Assembly (NCBI GenBank): GCA_032988165.1
Contig: JANTQF010000258.1
Coordinates: forward strand, 1 to 49,611
Source: Emmonsiellopsis sp. PD_33
Lineage: Eukaryota > Ascomycota > Eurotiomycetes > Onygenales > Ajellomycetaceae
Direction: 5' to 3'
DNA length: 49,611 bases
Shown here piece by piece: positions 10,228 to 21,772 of this stretch (position 1 is the stretch's first letter; each line of letters begins with the position of its first letter). The notes under the pieces are model-generated. The model was not told the DNA's origin and did not search any database. It saw only the letters and a list, made by a program, of their open reading frames with translations. The translations under genes and the position numbers were made by a program.

Positions 10228-12495
10228 ATGGCCGCCCCCACGGAACGCAGCGAAGATGGCTACCTCCTGGACGTGGTCCAAGGGCCTTCTTCATTGACCA
10301 GAGATGGTGTTGAATACCACGGAGGTCTGTCTACGTCACAAACCTATCACGTCCGCATGGAGAAAGACACCCTGCGATCGATTTCGACTGCGCCAAAAAA
10401 ACGATACTTCATCACGTCGTTCATGATAACACTGTATAGCATTCTGCTTCTCCTCTCCTGGATCATCACGGTGGTTCTCTCGGCCAAACCGTTAAATGGC
10501 CGCCGCTGGCATGCTTCTTGGACCGCCCTTGATATTCGGCCCTGCCATTATTCAGACGGGGGCTGGGGGACTGGCTTTGGCTGTGATGGCATGGAAAACA
10601 TCATGACGGAGGATCAACTGGGGCTGAATGAAAGTTGGAGGAAATCTGTAAGATTTATCGGTTCCGTCATGGCTGTTGCTGCCATCCCAGTATCCTCTGC
10701 TATATGTGCGCGTGCCGCCGTTGCGTATCTACAAAACAAGGAGAACGGCACATTCAGGCTCAGCGAGGCTATTACTCTGGCCAACAGAGCGTGGTGGGAC
10801 CCTATCCTCGCAAGCAAACTGTTACATCCTCAGCATAGACAGCTCCACTTCAGCAAGTTCTTGCTACTTGCAACTTCTGTATGCGCACTTGGTTAGTTCG
10901 GACAGTAGTTCCAATGCCCGGAAACGCCCCTTTGCTAAATATTCCCCTTAGGTGCGACTATATGGCCTCTCCAAGCAATACTCGTGACGGACGAGGCCGT
11001 ACCGCTGGTGCTGCGTGCCTCCCCTTCCTCCTGGAATATCTTAACGCACGACGCCGACATTTCCGGTCTGTCCCAAGTCAATTCAACAGACGTCATTATT
11101 ACGACCAAAGCAGCAATAAACACTGGGACTTACTGGGACTCTCAGCCCAATCTTTGGATAACGCCTGATTCTATGTGTAATGGCACCTCCAATCAAGGCT
11201 GGAGCAGATCATGCGAGACCAAAATCGATGAGGACGGCACGATACTTACGAACATGAAACACTTGTTGGGAGAGAGCTCGTTTGTATCCTATGCGACAAA
11301 CACTGCTGATACTGGTCTGTTTGAAGGTCATTCGTTTCGTTTTAACTCATCCGTCAAATGCACCAATGTGACAGAGGACATGTTCCCACAGCCCTGTAAT
11401 GGATTTACGGCCGCCTATGTGACAAATGGAACTAATACGGATGGAAGCTCCAAACGGTTGGAGTTTCAAGTTTGTGCGCCTGGGGATCCACAAAGATTTG
11501 CTTGGAGTATGACTCGAGATCGGCAGGATATCGAGGAAGAGGTCTATCTGCGATTTAATGATGTTGCCATGTCCAGCCTGTTCGCGGGGGATAGTGGGTT
11601 GAAGAATTCAAGCCTCACTCAACGATGCACCTCCCGAACCAGTGCCGGGTACTTCATGCTTCCGAATCGAAACAATGGCCACGCCATAGGGCCTCTACTT
11701 GACACGTTTGATTTGTTAGCAAGTCATGACCCGCAAATGGTATTTGAAAATGAAGGCCAGGGACACTCAAAACCTCCTTCAGATATGATTTTAGGGTAAG
11801 AAGACCCCAAACATAATCCCTATATTACTATAAGCATAATATCTTATCATTCATGCAGCGACGCCTACCCTATCCCACCCGTCAGCAAATCCCCTGCTCT
11901 CGGGCCCCTCCTGACCGCTACAATCAGCCTCTTTGGCCCGTCAACATTCTTCTCGACTCGCGCAAACGCAACCTCTGCTCCCACCCCAGGCGCATCCACC
12001 GATGGCTGCATCGACCCAGTACCGTTCTACTACATTAGCAGAACATCCTCCTCACCACATATGCCAGACTACATTCCGCAATCCGTCTGTGCATCGAACA
12101 ATCCCTCAGATTACCAGAAGGATCTGAACAACTGGCTCTCCAACCTCTTCCTTGCCGACAAATTCCCCGAACACACCACAGAGGACGTCTTCACTCAGGC
12201 TGTCTTCCATGCAAACAAAGCCACACTTTCACGTGCTGCTGCCGTGGAGAGATATCGTCGCATGCTATTAACCGACTCTGGCGTGGAGACTAGGCTCCTG
12301 CGGATGAGCACCGCTGCCATTATAGTCATTTCTATCGTCATTTTCCTACATTTGGCCGGGCTGATGGTGTTGGCTTATTCTGCCTCGAAGAACCCAACGT
12401 GGACGGAGACGTTGGATGCATTTGCAATCCTGAAGCTCGGGTTGCAGTTGAAAGCAAACCAGCCGGAGGAACCACCGGTTTGGAAGGCGAGATAG
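10228..12495 (+). CDS. Multi-span membrane protein with large ectodomain, unknown function (paralog A)
   Basis: Three exons: 10228-10891, 10952-11795 and 11859-12495, with introns of 60 and 63 bases whose phases join in frame, giving about 714 residues. Hydrophobic segments lie at about 61-85, 142-162 and 208-232. A long segment with many N-x-S/T sites (for example NSTD, NGTS, NSSV, NVTE) and several Cys follows and is probably luminal or extracellular. One more membrane span at about 651-676 leads to a short tail. The tail carries WTETLDAFAILKLG, matching WAETLDGYCLFRFG in the next gene. Length and topology also match that gene, so the two are probably old tandem duplicates. I recognise no functional family; a surface sensor or wall-associated protein is only a guess. 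The start at ATG 10228 is the first good in-frame ATG. Confidence 0.75.
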
Positions 12496-13442
12496 TCAGC
12501 CTGCCTGCCTTACAAGGAAATGCGAAAACGATGATGAGATACCCCCTGCTATTATTATGTATTATCTATTTAATTCTCTTTGATATTTTACCTCTGCATT
12601 TCTCACATAACCTCTCGATTGTGTCCCCATCATCGACCTTTTATGGTTCCTCTTCCCTCCGAGCACGGGATTTTCACCTGTCCGTCAAACAAAAAAGAAA
12701 AAAACCTCATGGATAGCCAGCGCTCTTCGCCAACGATGCTAGCACAGGCACTACCCTACCGTGACAATCATAACGAGACCTCGCCTCTTGAAATACCTCG
12801 AAGCGATACTCTGCGCCAAAACAAAGTAATTAACGGAGCATGACTCGCCCTGACCAGCTCTGCGTCGGAAGGGACATGTATGAAGCGCACCTTGGGGAAG
12901 AATGAGAAGCGGCTGTGGGATACGACTATCCATTGACATCTGAGAATTCCTCGTCTCTCAGGGCACGACAGCTTGCACCCATTTCAGGACACTGGTGTGA
13001 CTAGTAATGTCTTCATCTTTCTCAATTCCCGACCTGCATATATTATATGTGTTCCCGCTATGGAGTAGTATTTGTGGGGTTATCCAAGCAAGCACATTAC
13101 TTCAGGGAAAGGAGATTGGTACTCCTGATGAACTGTGACACCCCCTCACGGCGTACCGGGGATTGATGTTTCTATTTCCGTCGTTGCATGCACCAACCCA
13201 TGAGTTGATTGGTTAAATGGTTTCTTCCCACGCATGTCGTGGTCTGTGCCGCAACATTCGTGCATCGAAAATGGGCGAGAAAGTGCAAAAAGAACGGGAA
13301 GCCTAGATGGGAGGCGGGCAGAACCCATTGAAAAATGCAACGCATCCCCGCGGGGCACGAAATCCCCCCACGACGTCAAATACGTTGGAATATTCAATTC
13401 TGAATTACGGACAGGTTTTAATGGCAGCAGTTGGGTTTCATC
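12496..13442. other. Intergenic region between the two membrane-protein paralogs
   Basis: About 950 bases with only short overlapping frames (up to 87 codons) and no recognisable domain. It holds the 3' end of paralog A and the promoter of paralog B. Nothing else is seen. Confidence 0.5.
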
Positions 13443-15581
13443 ATGGCCACTTCGGACGTTGCGTCTGACATGGAGATCCTATTAGAGGACAGTCGGTAAG
13501 CGCAGCCAATTCAATGTTTTTTGCTCTTCGCCGCTGCGGAGATTAACAATTATCTCAGGCCTCACTACTTTCCTGACAAAAGTCGACGACGAGAATTCTC
13601 ACTCGCCTCCCCGAAGTCGTCCGCTGCCGTTTATCGACTTCGACGATTCCATGCTCGAGGACTCATTGCTGTCTTTGCGCCTGCTGCTGTTACAATATAC
13701 TTCATCTTACTGTCGTGGATGGTTATCGACAGAGAGCACGATGCGGTCAAATATGGATATCCCGGAGAGATCTGGTTGTTCTACTCGTGGTTCGTCGTCG
13801 GCGTTTTTGGCCTGTCACTCTCGAGGTACGGATTTATGGGCGTCGAAGCCTCCATGTTGCAGGAGAGATTCTGGCAAGCCGAGAACGCCATGGTCCTCAT
13901 GATGCATAGCGGTGCTACTTGGAGTGGCCCTGGTGGCTGGCTCAAGGTTTCAAGCCAACTCTACAGTACCCGCAAAAGTCCAGCAACAGGGCGCCTGTGG
14001 TATACACTCGCATTTCTCAGCTTGATGCCCTCTCTCGCGTTGCCGTTGTCTGGGTTATGCATGGAAGTCCGAGACGGCTACGTCAGGGTTAAGGGCCATC
14101 CGAAGGTCATTGGTCATAATTTTGACACGTTCAATCGTCGTTCCTCTTTCCAGACTCTATGGCGTGGAAGGTCTGTGTGGAAAGCAGGCACGCGTCCAAG
14201 TCTCCCTGGAATCGGCATCCTGTACACCCCTCCCTATGCTCAACGGAACCATTTCGATGGGCTACGGAATTTGCCCAACGTCCTCCCCCTCCATAATGAA
14301 ATCCCCGACCTTTTTCTTGTCCCTCAAGCAGAAGTACCCGTAAGCGGGAATGCTTGGGGTCTGCTTATTGGATACAATTGCTCAATTGTTCGTTCAGCGT
14401 CTGAATTCACGATACTAAATAAACGACCATTTGCAAAAATATGGAGGTCCTGGGAGTTCTCCCGAGAGGGTGCAATTGACGCGCTGGACGCTAGACGTAT
14501 CATGTTTAACACAGACACAGACGAAATGATTGAAGCATACGACTCTTCACGTCTCGTCGCTCATAGTCTGTGGTCTTATTCCGAAATAGGAACCAACACC
14601 TCACTCACACCAGCATCGATGTATGCCCCCAATTTCCCCCACAAACAAGCCCATATTTTTGAATACGCTCTTTGGCAAATACGACATCCCAAACCAGAGG
14701 AGCATAAATTTAATTTCAACGAGACCATTGAACATCCTGTTGCTGGTATGGGTCATCCATTCATGACTACAAGCAACGGTACCTTGGCGTTGAACAATAC
14801 CTTTTTTTCCTATCGGGATGGCGATACGTTTTTGAACGAAACACTCCCAACTCCCAGATCCGTAGCATCACCAATCGGCGTCCGTTGCGTTCGATACTCT
14901 AGTCTTGGAACGGCAGATTTGAACCCCGACGGTTCCTACACATCTTTCACGGAAAGCGCTGTTCCCGTTCCGCCAGGGGGCTTTGACGGGCTCCCAGTTA
15001 TGGCCTTTGGGGTGACAGCAGAAGGGCTGCTCTCAGGTACTTACCCGGAGTTATTCACCGCCTCAAACTCTCCCTCCGTTGTTACTACTAAAGCAGACGC
15101 ATATTACTCGAATTTCCTCCAGGCACCCCAGTTCTTGGAAGCCGCTATGCTTGCTCACGCGGTTGATGCCCTACAGCTCATGTATGATGGCGTGACAACA
15201 TTCCGTGCTGCATGGTCCCATCCAAACACTACATCCTCGCGACCCAGCAAAATCCTTGACATAGGGGTGCTCCCTCCAATAATCCCGGCCATTCCTTTAA
15301 TCATATGGGCACTTGGCAGTGCGATACTGGGCGCAATGTATGGGTTCCGTCGCCGGTGGGCAGAAACACTGGATGGATATTGTTTGTTCCGGTTTGGGGC
15401 CGATTTTAGCAAGCAAATTTCCGACAATCCGGATTTCTCGGGCATTGAGCCGTTCTATAAGAGTCGGGGGCTTAAGAGATTACCTGGCCTGATCGGGGAT
15501 TCTCGTCCGAAAATGGACATTGGGCATATTAGTCTTGTGAACCGGGGGGGTGAAGTGAATAAAATGAAGCCTTTCTCATAG
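13443..15581 (+). CDS. Multi-span membrane protein with large ectodomain, unknown function (paralog B)
   Basis: Two exons: a short one, 13443-13495, and 13559-15581. The 63-base intron (GTAAGC...TATCTCAG) joins in frame, giving about 691 residues starting MATSDVASDMEILLEDSR. Membrane spans lie at about 52-74, 88-106 and 164-185. A large region with N-glycosylation sites (NTSL, NETI, NGTL, NETL) follows, then a span near residues 605-635 and a cytoplasmic tail with WAETLDGYCLFRFG. Topology, size and this tail motif are shared with the upstream gene. The segment GFMGVEASMLQERFWQAENA between spans 2 and 3 has no counterpart I can see in paralog A. Function unknown. Extending the frame upstream without the intron would start inside the intron (13521, not ATG), which supports the spliced model. 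Confidence 0.75.
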
Positions 15582-15989
15582 CGGGAATAATAATTGATTG
15601 AAATCTAATTAAGTCATGACCATCATCAGAAACATGCAGGGGATAGGGGTGCTGTTCCCATTTGCTATATGTTCGGAGCAATGTCTGTGGGTTTGACATG
15701 GGCCGCGGCTGAGATAAGGGGATAACAGCACTTATGCAATATATGATTCCAGATTTGTTACAAGTTACTAGGTACAATTTTTCAATAACTAGTATGATTT
15801 TTCCCCCAGATCAATTCATTTCGCGTTCAAAGTGGTGAAGAATATTATGAATTAGGGTTAGGGCTAGCAATGGCTAAACACAAAGGCGGTGAACCTTGGC
15901 AGAAACTAACAACCTATCTTCGCCCAACAACCGCCATCCATCAACAGGAAACTCCATGATTATATTCCCGGAAACTTATCCCAGCGTCA
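15582..15989. other. Intergenic region between convergent genes
   Basis: About 400 bases between the stop of paralog B (+) and the stop of the NRPS-like gene (-). It should contain both 3' UTRs. A short telomere-like TTAGGGTTAGGG occurs at about 15853-15864 but is too short to call a telomeric repeat. No gene is seen. Confidence 0.5.
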
Positions 15990-18900
15990 TCAATACAATA
16001 CCCCAGAATATCTCCGTCTTCTCTTCACGCCCATCTTATCTGCCACTAACGTCCCCTCATCGCAAGGTCTACTTTGTTTAACCGGCAGGGGATCAATGCG
16101 ACTCTGTTCCGCCTTCCACTGAGCAAAGTATAACTTGACGAGCCGTTCGTCTAGATCCGGACAGATCAAGCCTCCTCCTGGGTAATCCTCCAGCGCGTGC
16201 GTGGTGTTCTCGGTCAGGTAGACCGGCATGTTCTCATACATTTCCCACCGCGTCAAGCCTTTGTAACACTTCTGCTCCAGCATGGGCTGGAGCGGCTGCA
16301 GGCGACTGTTTGGCATGCCTGAGATCCGCCGCGCCCATTCCTGGTATGGTAGGGGATCGATCTTCCGCTCCGCGCATTTTTCAATGAGCTCGAATGTGTC
16401 GGTTACAGAGACGTACTTGGACGCGTCAGGGACGATGTGGTATGCCTTGCCGAGGTTCTTGTTGGATGACGAGATATGCAGCAGGGCATTGCATACGTAG
16501 TCCACCGGTACGACGTCCTTTCGCTGGCCGGGGAGGACTGGGTAGGACCCGATTTCAAGACATGTGTTCACTAGCCGGCAAAGGAAGTCGTCGGAATTGC
16601 CCACGCCGCTAACTGTGTGGCCGGTGACGGAGCCAGGGCGATATATCGCCACGGGGAACCCGCGGGCAATCAGATTCCGTAGCATATGCTCGACTACCCA
16701 TTGGCTTTGGGCGTATCCGTGGTCGTACGAGAGTGCGTCAAGATGGGGTAACATAGGCCCGTCTTCTGACACCTGAGAAACCCCCGTGATTAATCCTGTT
16801 GGACCGAAGCAGGAGATGCTGGATGAGTAATGAAGAGACTTTGGACGTCCAGTGCTTACTAGACGCAGGATGTTGAGTGTCCCGATGACATTAGCTGGGC
16901 GGTGGACTGAATAGGGCTGGATATAGTTGACACGAGCACCAAGATGGAATACGACACTTGCCCAGTCTGCAATCTCTTCAAAGCGCTCAGGGCTGAATCC
17001 CAAGTTATCATCTTCGAGGTTCCCTGGCAAAACGAGCAACTTTGCCGTGAGCGAGTCTTCCCAGAGCTGGTACTTTTCGAGAGCGTGCCGGATACGTTGG
17101 AGGCCGGTCTCGACGTTGAGAGCGCGCACGAGACAGCCAACCTGATGAATATCGGGCATTTTTAGCAGTTGGACTAGGAAAAATGCTCCCACGAAGCCAG
17201 TCGCACCCGTCAGAAAAACACGGCCTTCGGTATCGGACCGCCAATCTCGGGGTGCTTTGTTAGGGATGGGAATGCTCTCGCCCAGCTTTGTATCTGCTAA
17301 CCAAAGTTGTCGCTCGTCCTTCTCGGTGGTGATTCCTCTTTTGCAGTTGTCGATAACAATGGCCAACTCCATCAACTTTGAGCTATCGTAAAGAGTCAAA
17401 GTTGAGATTTCCGCATCAAACTCGCGACGAATACGATGGATCAACACGGCTGCTTGTAGTGACGTGCCACCGAGAAGAAAAAAGTCGTCGTTGTCGTCAA
17501 AGCTCGTTATCCCCAGGCCCAACGTCTGGCCCCAGAGCTGTCGCAGGCGACCGACAGTGGATGATTCCCCGTTTGACAGCAGTGATGCAGATTTCGCTCG
17601 TTCCTTGTACATGCTGACTAGCTTTTGGCGATCAACCTTATCGTGCGAGTTGAGAGGGAAATGGTCTATTAACTCAATGCGCGGGATCATGTATTCCGGC
17701 AGCATGACTTTTAACCGATCGGCGACTCCGGTAAGGGTCTCTCTTGACGGGAATTTTGGGATTGCATACGCGACCAATACGCCCCCAGTTCCATGATCGG
17801 ACATGTCGGCCTTGAATGCCACGGCTTCAGAGAATCGTCCGGTCTTGAGAAGCGCTGTTTCGACGGCTTCCGTTTCGATTCTGAAACCACGGATTTTAAC
17901 CTGGTTATCGCGTCTGCCGATAAAGTAGATGTCACCGGACTTCCCCTGCTTGACGAAGTCCCCGGTTCGATAAAGTCTTATAGGTTTGTTTGATGGATCT
18001 AGGTTGCTGACATTCAAGAAGGAGTCCGTGTTTTTGCTGGGTTGGTTCACATAGCCGCGACTGACACCAGGACCGCCGAGATATAGTTCGCCTATTTCTC
18101 CATCCTTAACGGGGCAAAGCGAGTCGTCCAGGATGAATGCCTTGGTCGCGCCAATAGGTTTGCCGATGCTTATAGAGGTGCCGTTCAGATCGTTGAGTGT
18201 CACTCGATGGGCCAAGGCAAATGCACAGCATTCCGTAGGTCCATATGCATTGATCAGCTGACCAGGACGCCCATTCTCGAGCAATTTCTTTACAACCGAC
18301 GGCTGCAAAACTTCGCCTCCCGTCATACACGTCTTCAGTCGGCCAAATGCTGAGGGATGGACAACGGCCACAAGATTCAAAACAGCCGCTGTTGTCGCCA
18401 TGACGGTCACCTGGAACTGCTCCAACGTCTTTTCCAGCGCAACGGGGTCCAGGAGAACATTCTTGGGGAGGATAACGATGCGAGCACCGCGCAGAAGAGG
18501 GGCCCATATGTCCATAAGGGAGACGTCGAAACTGGTGTTGTTCACATGCGCCACTGCATCCTCCGGTGAAACTGGGGTGAATGGGAAGTGATATACAACT
18601 TCCAAAATCGACCGAGCAAGAATCTGTACTGCTTTTGGTTCACTTGTCGTGCCGGAGGTATGTATAAGGTGTGTGCGGTGTTCGAGGGATGTCGAGACGG
18701 GGAGGCCATTGAAGCCTTTCTCATAAGGGCGTCCGTCCAAGGGTTCGTGTTCGGGAAAGATAAAGTGACGAAGAGCGGATAATCGTTTCTCATTAGCGGA
18801 GTCAACAATAAGATACCGTGAAGCGAGTATTGTCAACCTAGATTCCAACAGTTCGTCCGCCAGATTTGGGTCAAGAGTAACGCAGCTACCCCCAACGTAT

Positions 18901-19175
18901 ACCACGGCGAGTTGACTTATCACGTCGTTGACGCTGGGATTGACCAAGATGCCGATGGGTTCTTCAGGGAGAAGTTCATGTTCCCGGAGCTGGCACGCTA
19001 GGTGCATGACCCGAGACCGAAGTTCTGCATAGCTGACAGTTTGATCGCCGTCAACAACGGCATGCGAGTCAGGGGTAAGAAGAGCTTGGTTATCAAATAG
19101 CTGGCCCAAACCATCGTCACGCTCGACAAGGAGGCTGTACTCGGCATTAGGAAGGGTGTCTGATGCCATTGCCAT
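15990..19175 (-). CDS. NRPS-like A-T-R enzyme (carboxylic acid reductase type), cluster core
   Basis: One uninterrupted frame of 1,061 residues from ATG 19175. An in-frame ATG at 19274 is unlikely because a minus-strand TATAAG (19278-19283) lies only four bases upstream of it. Adenylation domain: HTSGTTSEPKAV (about 172-183), NAYGPTE (309-315), YRTGDF (about 402), GRRDNQVKIRGFRIE, and a C-terminal DKVDRQK lysine. Thiolation domain: LGGTSL, with the phosphopantetheine Ser at about 572. Reductase domain: TGATGFVG (about 656-663) and the family-typical C-terminal GLTRWEMYENMPVY. There is no condensation domain. Such enzymes load a carboxylic or amino acid and release it reductively as aldehyde or alcohol. 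The by-eye pocket residues aligned to GrsA are D-V-M-A-M-G-A-A-F-K; the leading Asp hints at an amino acid substrate. Oddity: the expected YxxxK reads YAQSQ. Confidence 0.93.
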   Translation of the reverse strand: MAMASDTLPNAEYSLLVERDDGLGQLFDNQALLTPDSHAVVDGDQTVSYAELRSRVMHLACQLREHELLPEEPIGILVNPSVNDVISQLAVVYVGGSCVTLDPNLADELLESRLTILASRYLIVDSANEKRLSALRHFIFPEHEPLDGRPYEKGFNGLPVSTSLEHRTHLIHTSGTTSEPKAVQILARSILEVVYHFPFTPVSPEDAVAHVNNTSFDVSLMDIWAPLLRGARIVILPKNVLLDPVALEKTLEQFQVTVMATTAAVLNLVAVVHPSAFGRLKTCMTGGEVLQPSVVKKLLENGRPGQLINAYGPTECCAFALAHRVTLNDLNGTSISIGKPIGATKAFILDDSLCPVKDGEIGELYLGGPGVSRGYVNQPSKNTDSFLNVSNLDPSNKPIRLYRTGDFVKQGKSGDIYFIGRRDNQVKIRGFRIETEAVETALLKTGRFSEAVAFKADMSDHGTGGVLVAYAIPKFPSRETLTGVADRLKVMLPEYMIPRIELIDHFPLNSHDKVDRQKLVSMYKERAKSASLLSNGESSTVGRLRQLWGQTLGLGITSFDDNDDFFLLGGTSLQAAVLIHRIRREFDAEISTLTLYDSSKLMELAIVIDNCKRGITTEKDERQLWLADTKLGESIPIPNKAPRDWRSDTEGRVFLTGATGFVGAFFLVQLLKMPDIHQVGCLVRALNVETGLQRIRHALEKYQLWEDSLTAKLLVLPGNLEDDNLGFSPERFEEIADWASVVFHLGARVNYIQPYSVHRPANVIGTLNILRLVSTGRPKSLHYSSSISCFGPTGLITGVSQVSEDGPMLPHLDALSYDHGYAQSQWVVEHMLRNLIARGFPVAIYRPGSVTGHTVSGVGNSDDFLCRLVNTCLEIGSYPVLPGQRKDVVPVDYVCNALLHISSSNKNLGKAYHIVPDASKYVSVTDTFELIEKCAERKIDPLPYQEWARRISGMPNSRLQPLQPMLEQKCYKGLTRWEMYENMPVYLTENTTHALEDYPGGGLICPDLDERLVKLYFAQWKAEQSRIDPLPVKQSRPCDEGTLVADKMGVKRRRRYSGVLY

Positions 19176-19665
19176 TTTATGTGAGGTTTGCAGGCAAAGG
19201 GAGCTATAGACAGCATGCGATATGCTCAAAAAATCACGCCATATATCTACGCAGTTCAGGAGATATTTAGCCATACCCTTATACCCTCCACCACAGGCGG
19301 CATTGTGGATGGCTGGCTACTGCAGTGGGCCTGCAGTAGCCCGTTTCCATGTTCCAGATCACCAGTTTAGGCAATTTTCTAATTTAGGAAGATCTGAATG
19401 CTTCCTGATTTTCGTGGCTTGCGGCTGATCTAATGATGGCTTCATGCACAGAGGTCTAACTTTTGAGAAAAACTAAGATGCGTTGTCGAAATGCAACGTG
19501 AGATCCGGGCACCCCTATTGCAAGTTTTGCCCATGTCGTTGTTAAGCCTAGACGGTCTATCCTGTCCCACAGGTGGGAAAAAAGGAGGTATTTTGGGTTA
19601 TATAGGCTCATGCTCGCAATTGCATGAAAGAGTTTGAGCAATCAACTTTACATCCGGTTTTCGCA
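19176..19665. promoter_or_regulatory. Divergent promoter between the A-T-R enzyme and the NmrA-like gene
   Basis: 490 bases separate the two divergent starts. Minus-strand TATAAG lies at 19278-19283, about 105 bases upstream of the A-T-R ATG. Plus-strand TATATAG lies at 19599-19605, 61-67 bases upstream of the NmrA ATG. A dyad TCCCAC-AG-GTGGGA at 19565-19578 sits just upstream of the second TATA and is a candidate regulator site. Divergent arrangement suggests co-regulation of both genes. Confidence 0.5.
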
Positions 19666-20901
19666 ATGGCTTCTCCCAAAACAATTGCTGTCTACGGTGC
19701 CACTGGTAACCAGGGCGGCTCGGTTGCGAAATCCCTCCTCGGAAATAAAAACGAGTTCGGGGTGCGCGCCATTACTCGCAATCCTGATTCAGAAAGGAGC
19801 AAAGCCCTAGCTGGGCTTGGTGGAACCGTGGTCAAGGCTGATGGGTTTAACAAGGAGGAGATGACTGAGGCATTTAGAGGGGCCTGGGGTGCATTCGTGA
19901 ATATCAACTCAGATGACAAGGTAGATAACCCATCTGTTCTGTTAATATTCTACTCTATATGCCACCGCCTTTTCAAGCCTTGGAACTAAATAGACATCGC
20001 CAGGTTTTTATCGATCCAAATGGCCCCACAGAGTTTGACTTGGGAAAAATCCTCGTCGACAGCGCCATTGAGGCGGGGGTGCAGCATCTCGTCTTCAGCT
20101 CTGGACCACCATGCACAGAGATGACTGAAGGCAAAGTCCGGATGAAGGCGATGGATAGTGAGCCCCACGTACCCGGAATACTGAGATGTTCATACAACTG
20201 ACGAGTCTTATTTATTGGCAGTGAAGAACAAAATTGAGAACTACGTTCGGTCCCTTGCGAAGTTTTCCACCGCTGCATTCATCTGTCCCGGGTGGTATTT
20301 GCAGAACTTCCTATCCAAAGAGGTGGCGCCCATATTTGGTGGCTTCCCCCACGCCGCTGACCCCGAGGGCTACCTTACATTTAACGTTCCGCTGTGGGGG
20401 GGGAAGGAGGACGTCCCATGGCTCAGCATTACAGATGACTTCGGCGACATCATACAGGGCCTCTTTTTGGAGCCAGAGAAGTGGAACGGGAGCGTTATCC
20501 ACGGACTTAGTGATATCCACAGCTTTGACGAACTCGTTGGAGAGTTTCAAGAAGGTACAAGAATGCTGCTCATTCGACCTCCCAGCATATCGAAAAATTG
20601 GAATGAGCGGTGCATACTAATTATTTCGCTAGTTACCGGACTGAAATCCCGTTTCGTCCCGCTTTTGCCTTCTTGGGAAGCTTTTGATACGCACGGAATC
20701 CATGAGCTTCAGGACGTGAAGCTGATGTTTGGTTTCACTCAAATAACCGGTGGGCGGTATTTTGGCAAACCGACGAACGGTAAGTCTGCGGCAGAGCTGA
20801 AGGAAGCTGGAGCTCGTGCACGGGGCAAGGGTGGGGATGATTTGCGGCTGATCACTGTCAATCAGTGGTTCAAGCGGGAGTTTGGCACTGCCGCCGAATG
20901 A
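19666..20901 (+). CDS. NmrA-like NAD(P)-binding protein
   Basis: Four exons: 19666-19920, 20004-20157, 20222-20554 and 20633-20901. All phases join, giving about 336 residues. Introns are 83, 64 and 78 bases; the last carries a CTAAT branch point and is a multiple of three, so reading through it stays open and could mislead annotation. The N-terminus TIAVYGATGNQGGSV is the NmrA-type Rossmann GxxGxxG loop, and the length fits the family. NmrA-like proteins bind NAD(P) and act either as redox-sensing regulators or as atypical short-chain reductases. No YxxxK active site is obvious, so a sensor role or a non-classical catalyst are both possible. It shares its promoter with the A-T-R enzyme. An in-frame upstream ATG (19624) would add 14 residues; MASPKT is the more usual start. 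Confidence 0.85.
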
Positions 20902-21772
20902 CATGGCGGCCATTGTGACGTCCGCATGCATATGCGTTTCTCGGGCAGCTAGAGGCTGGTTTGGTTTGACACCGCCAGTTATGATATCACAATAGTACAC
21001 AATTAGTCCAATTAAGTACACTCGTTTTGATATCTGCGCTTCAAGTATGATTTTGATCCAACGAACCTTGTTCTAGATTTTCACGCTGTGTGACCGTCAC
21101 TTGAAAGTTGACGATCGGACGATACCTCCAGTCAGCCACTTTGGCAGGGCAGCATTTCGAAAAAAGCAATTACCCTGGTCTATATCCGCGGTGAATTAAG
21201 GTTAACTCCTTGCAGTTCGCCGAGATGTCTTCTGCAGGCTCTTAGCTCCTCAGCCCCTGCACCCTTTTTATCCCCCACTTAAACTCGGCAGCTTATTTTT
21301 GCGGAGTCGTGTTTGGAACAAAACTACCAGCTCGGTGGTACTAAAATTGCCTTGCAGGGTCCACCTCTCTCGAGTAAAATACCTAATTTTGAGACTTTAT
21401 GGCCAGCCAGCCCTAACCTGACAACAGAAACATCTGCACGCTGAGATGATTTCCATGCGAGGTCCCGGATCGAGCTTCGTTCGGGCAGCATTCATTCAGG
21501 GGACACAAACACAGCATTCAAAAAGAAGGATAACACAGCGGAACAGGGCCCAGGCCAAGCAGCGGGAGAAACCTACCGAATCCTTCTTCCGATTCGGGGG
21601 TCAGATCAAAGTTTTGCGCGAGTGCTTAGCCAACAACAATAAGTATATCTTGAGCTGGTGATATTGCTCCCGTCTCACCAACATGGTAACCTCAGCGCCT
21701 ACTTTTTGAATTCTCCCACAGGAATCCTTCCCCACAGCCCCCCCCTCTCATTCAGTCACCCCGGACACGGCA
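20902..21772. other. Intergenic region upstream of the sulfotransferase-like gene
   Basis: About 870 bases. A 71-codon frame at 21446-21661 has no recognisable features. A partial dyad, CCCGGATCGAGCTTCGTTCGGG at about 21463-21485, lies in the presumed promoter region. Nothing else is supportable. Confidence 0.4.

Noticed and set aside
9773..10297. 174-codon open frame upstream of and overlapping the first membrane-protein gene
   Set aside because: No domain, poor composition, and it overlaps the well-supported start at 10228 in another frame; read as leader sequence.
15853..15864. TTAGGGTTAGGG, telomere-like
   Set aside because: Only two units; too short to be an interstitial telomere tract.
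19174..19274. 33-residue N-terminal extension of the A-T-R enzyme from ATG 19274
   Set aside because: A TATAAG element lies four bases upstream of that ATG, leaving no room for a leader; homologous A domains start near the 19175 product.
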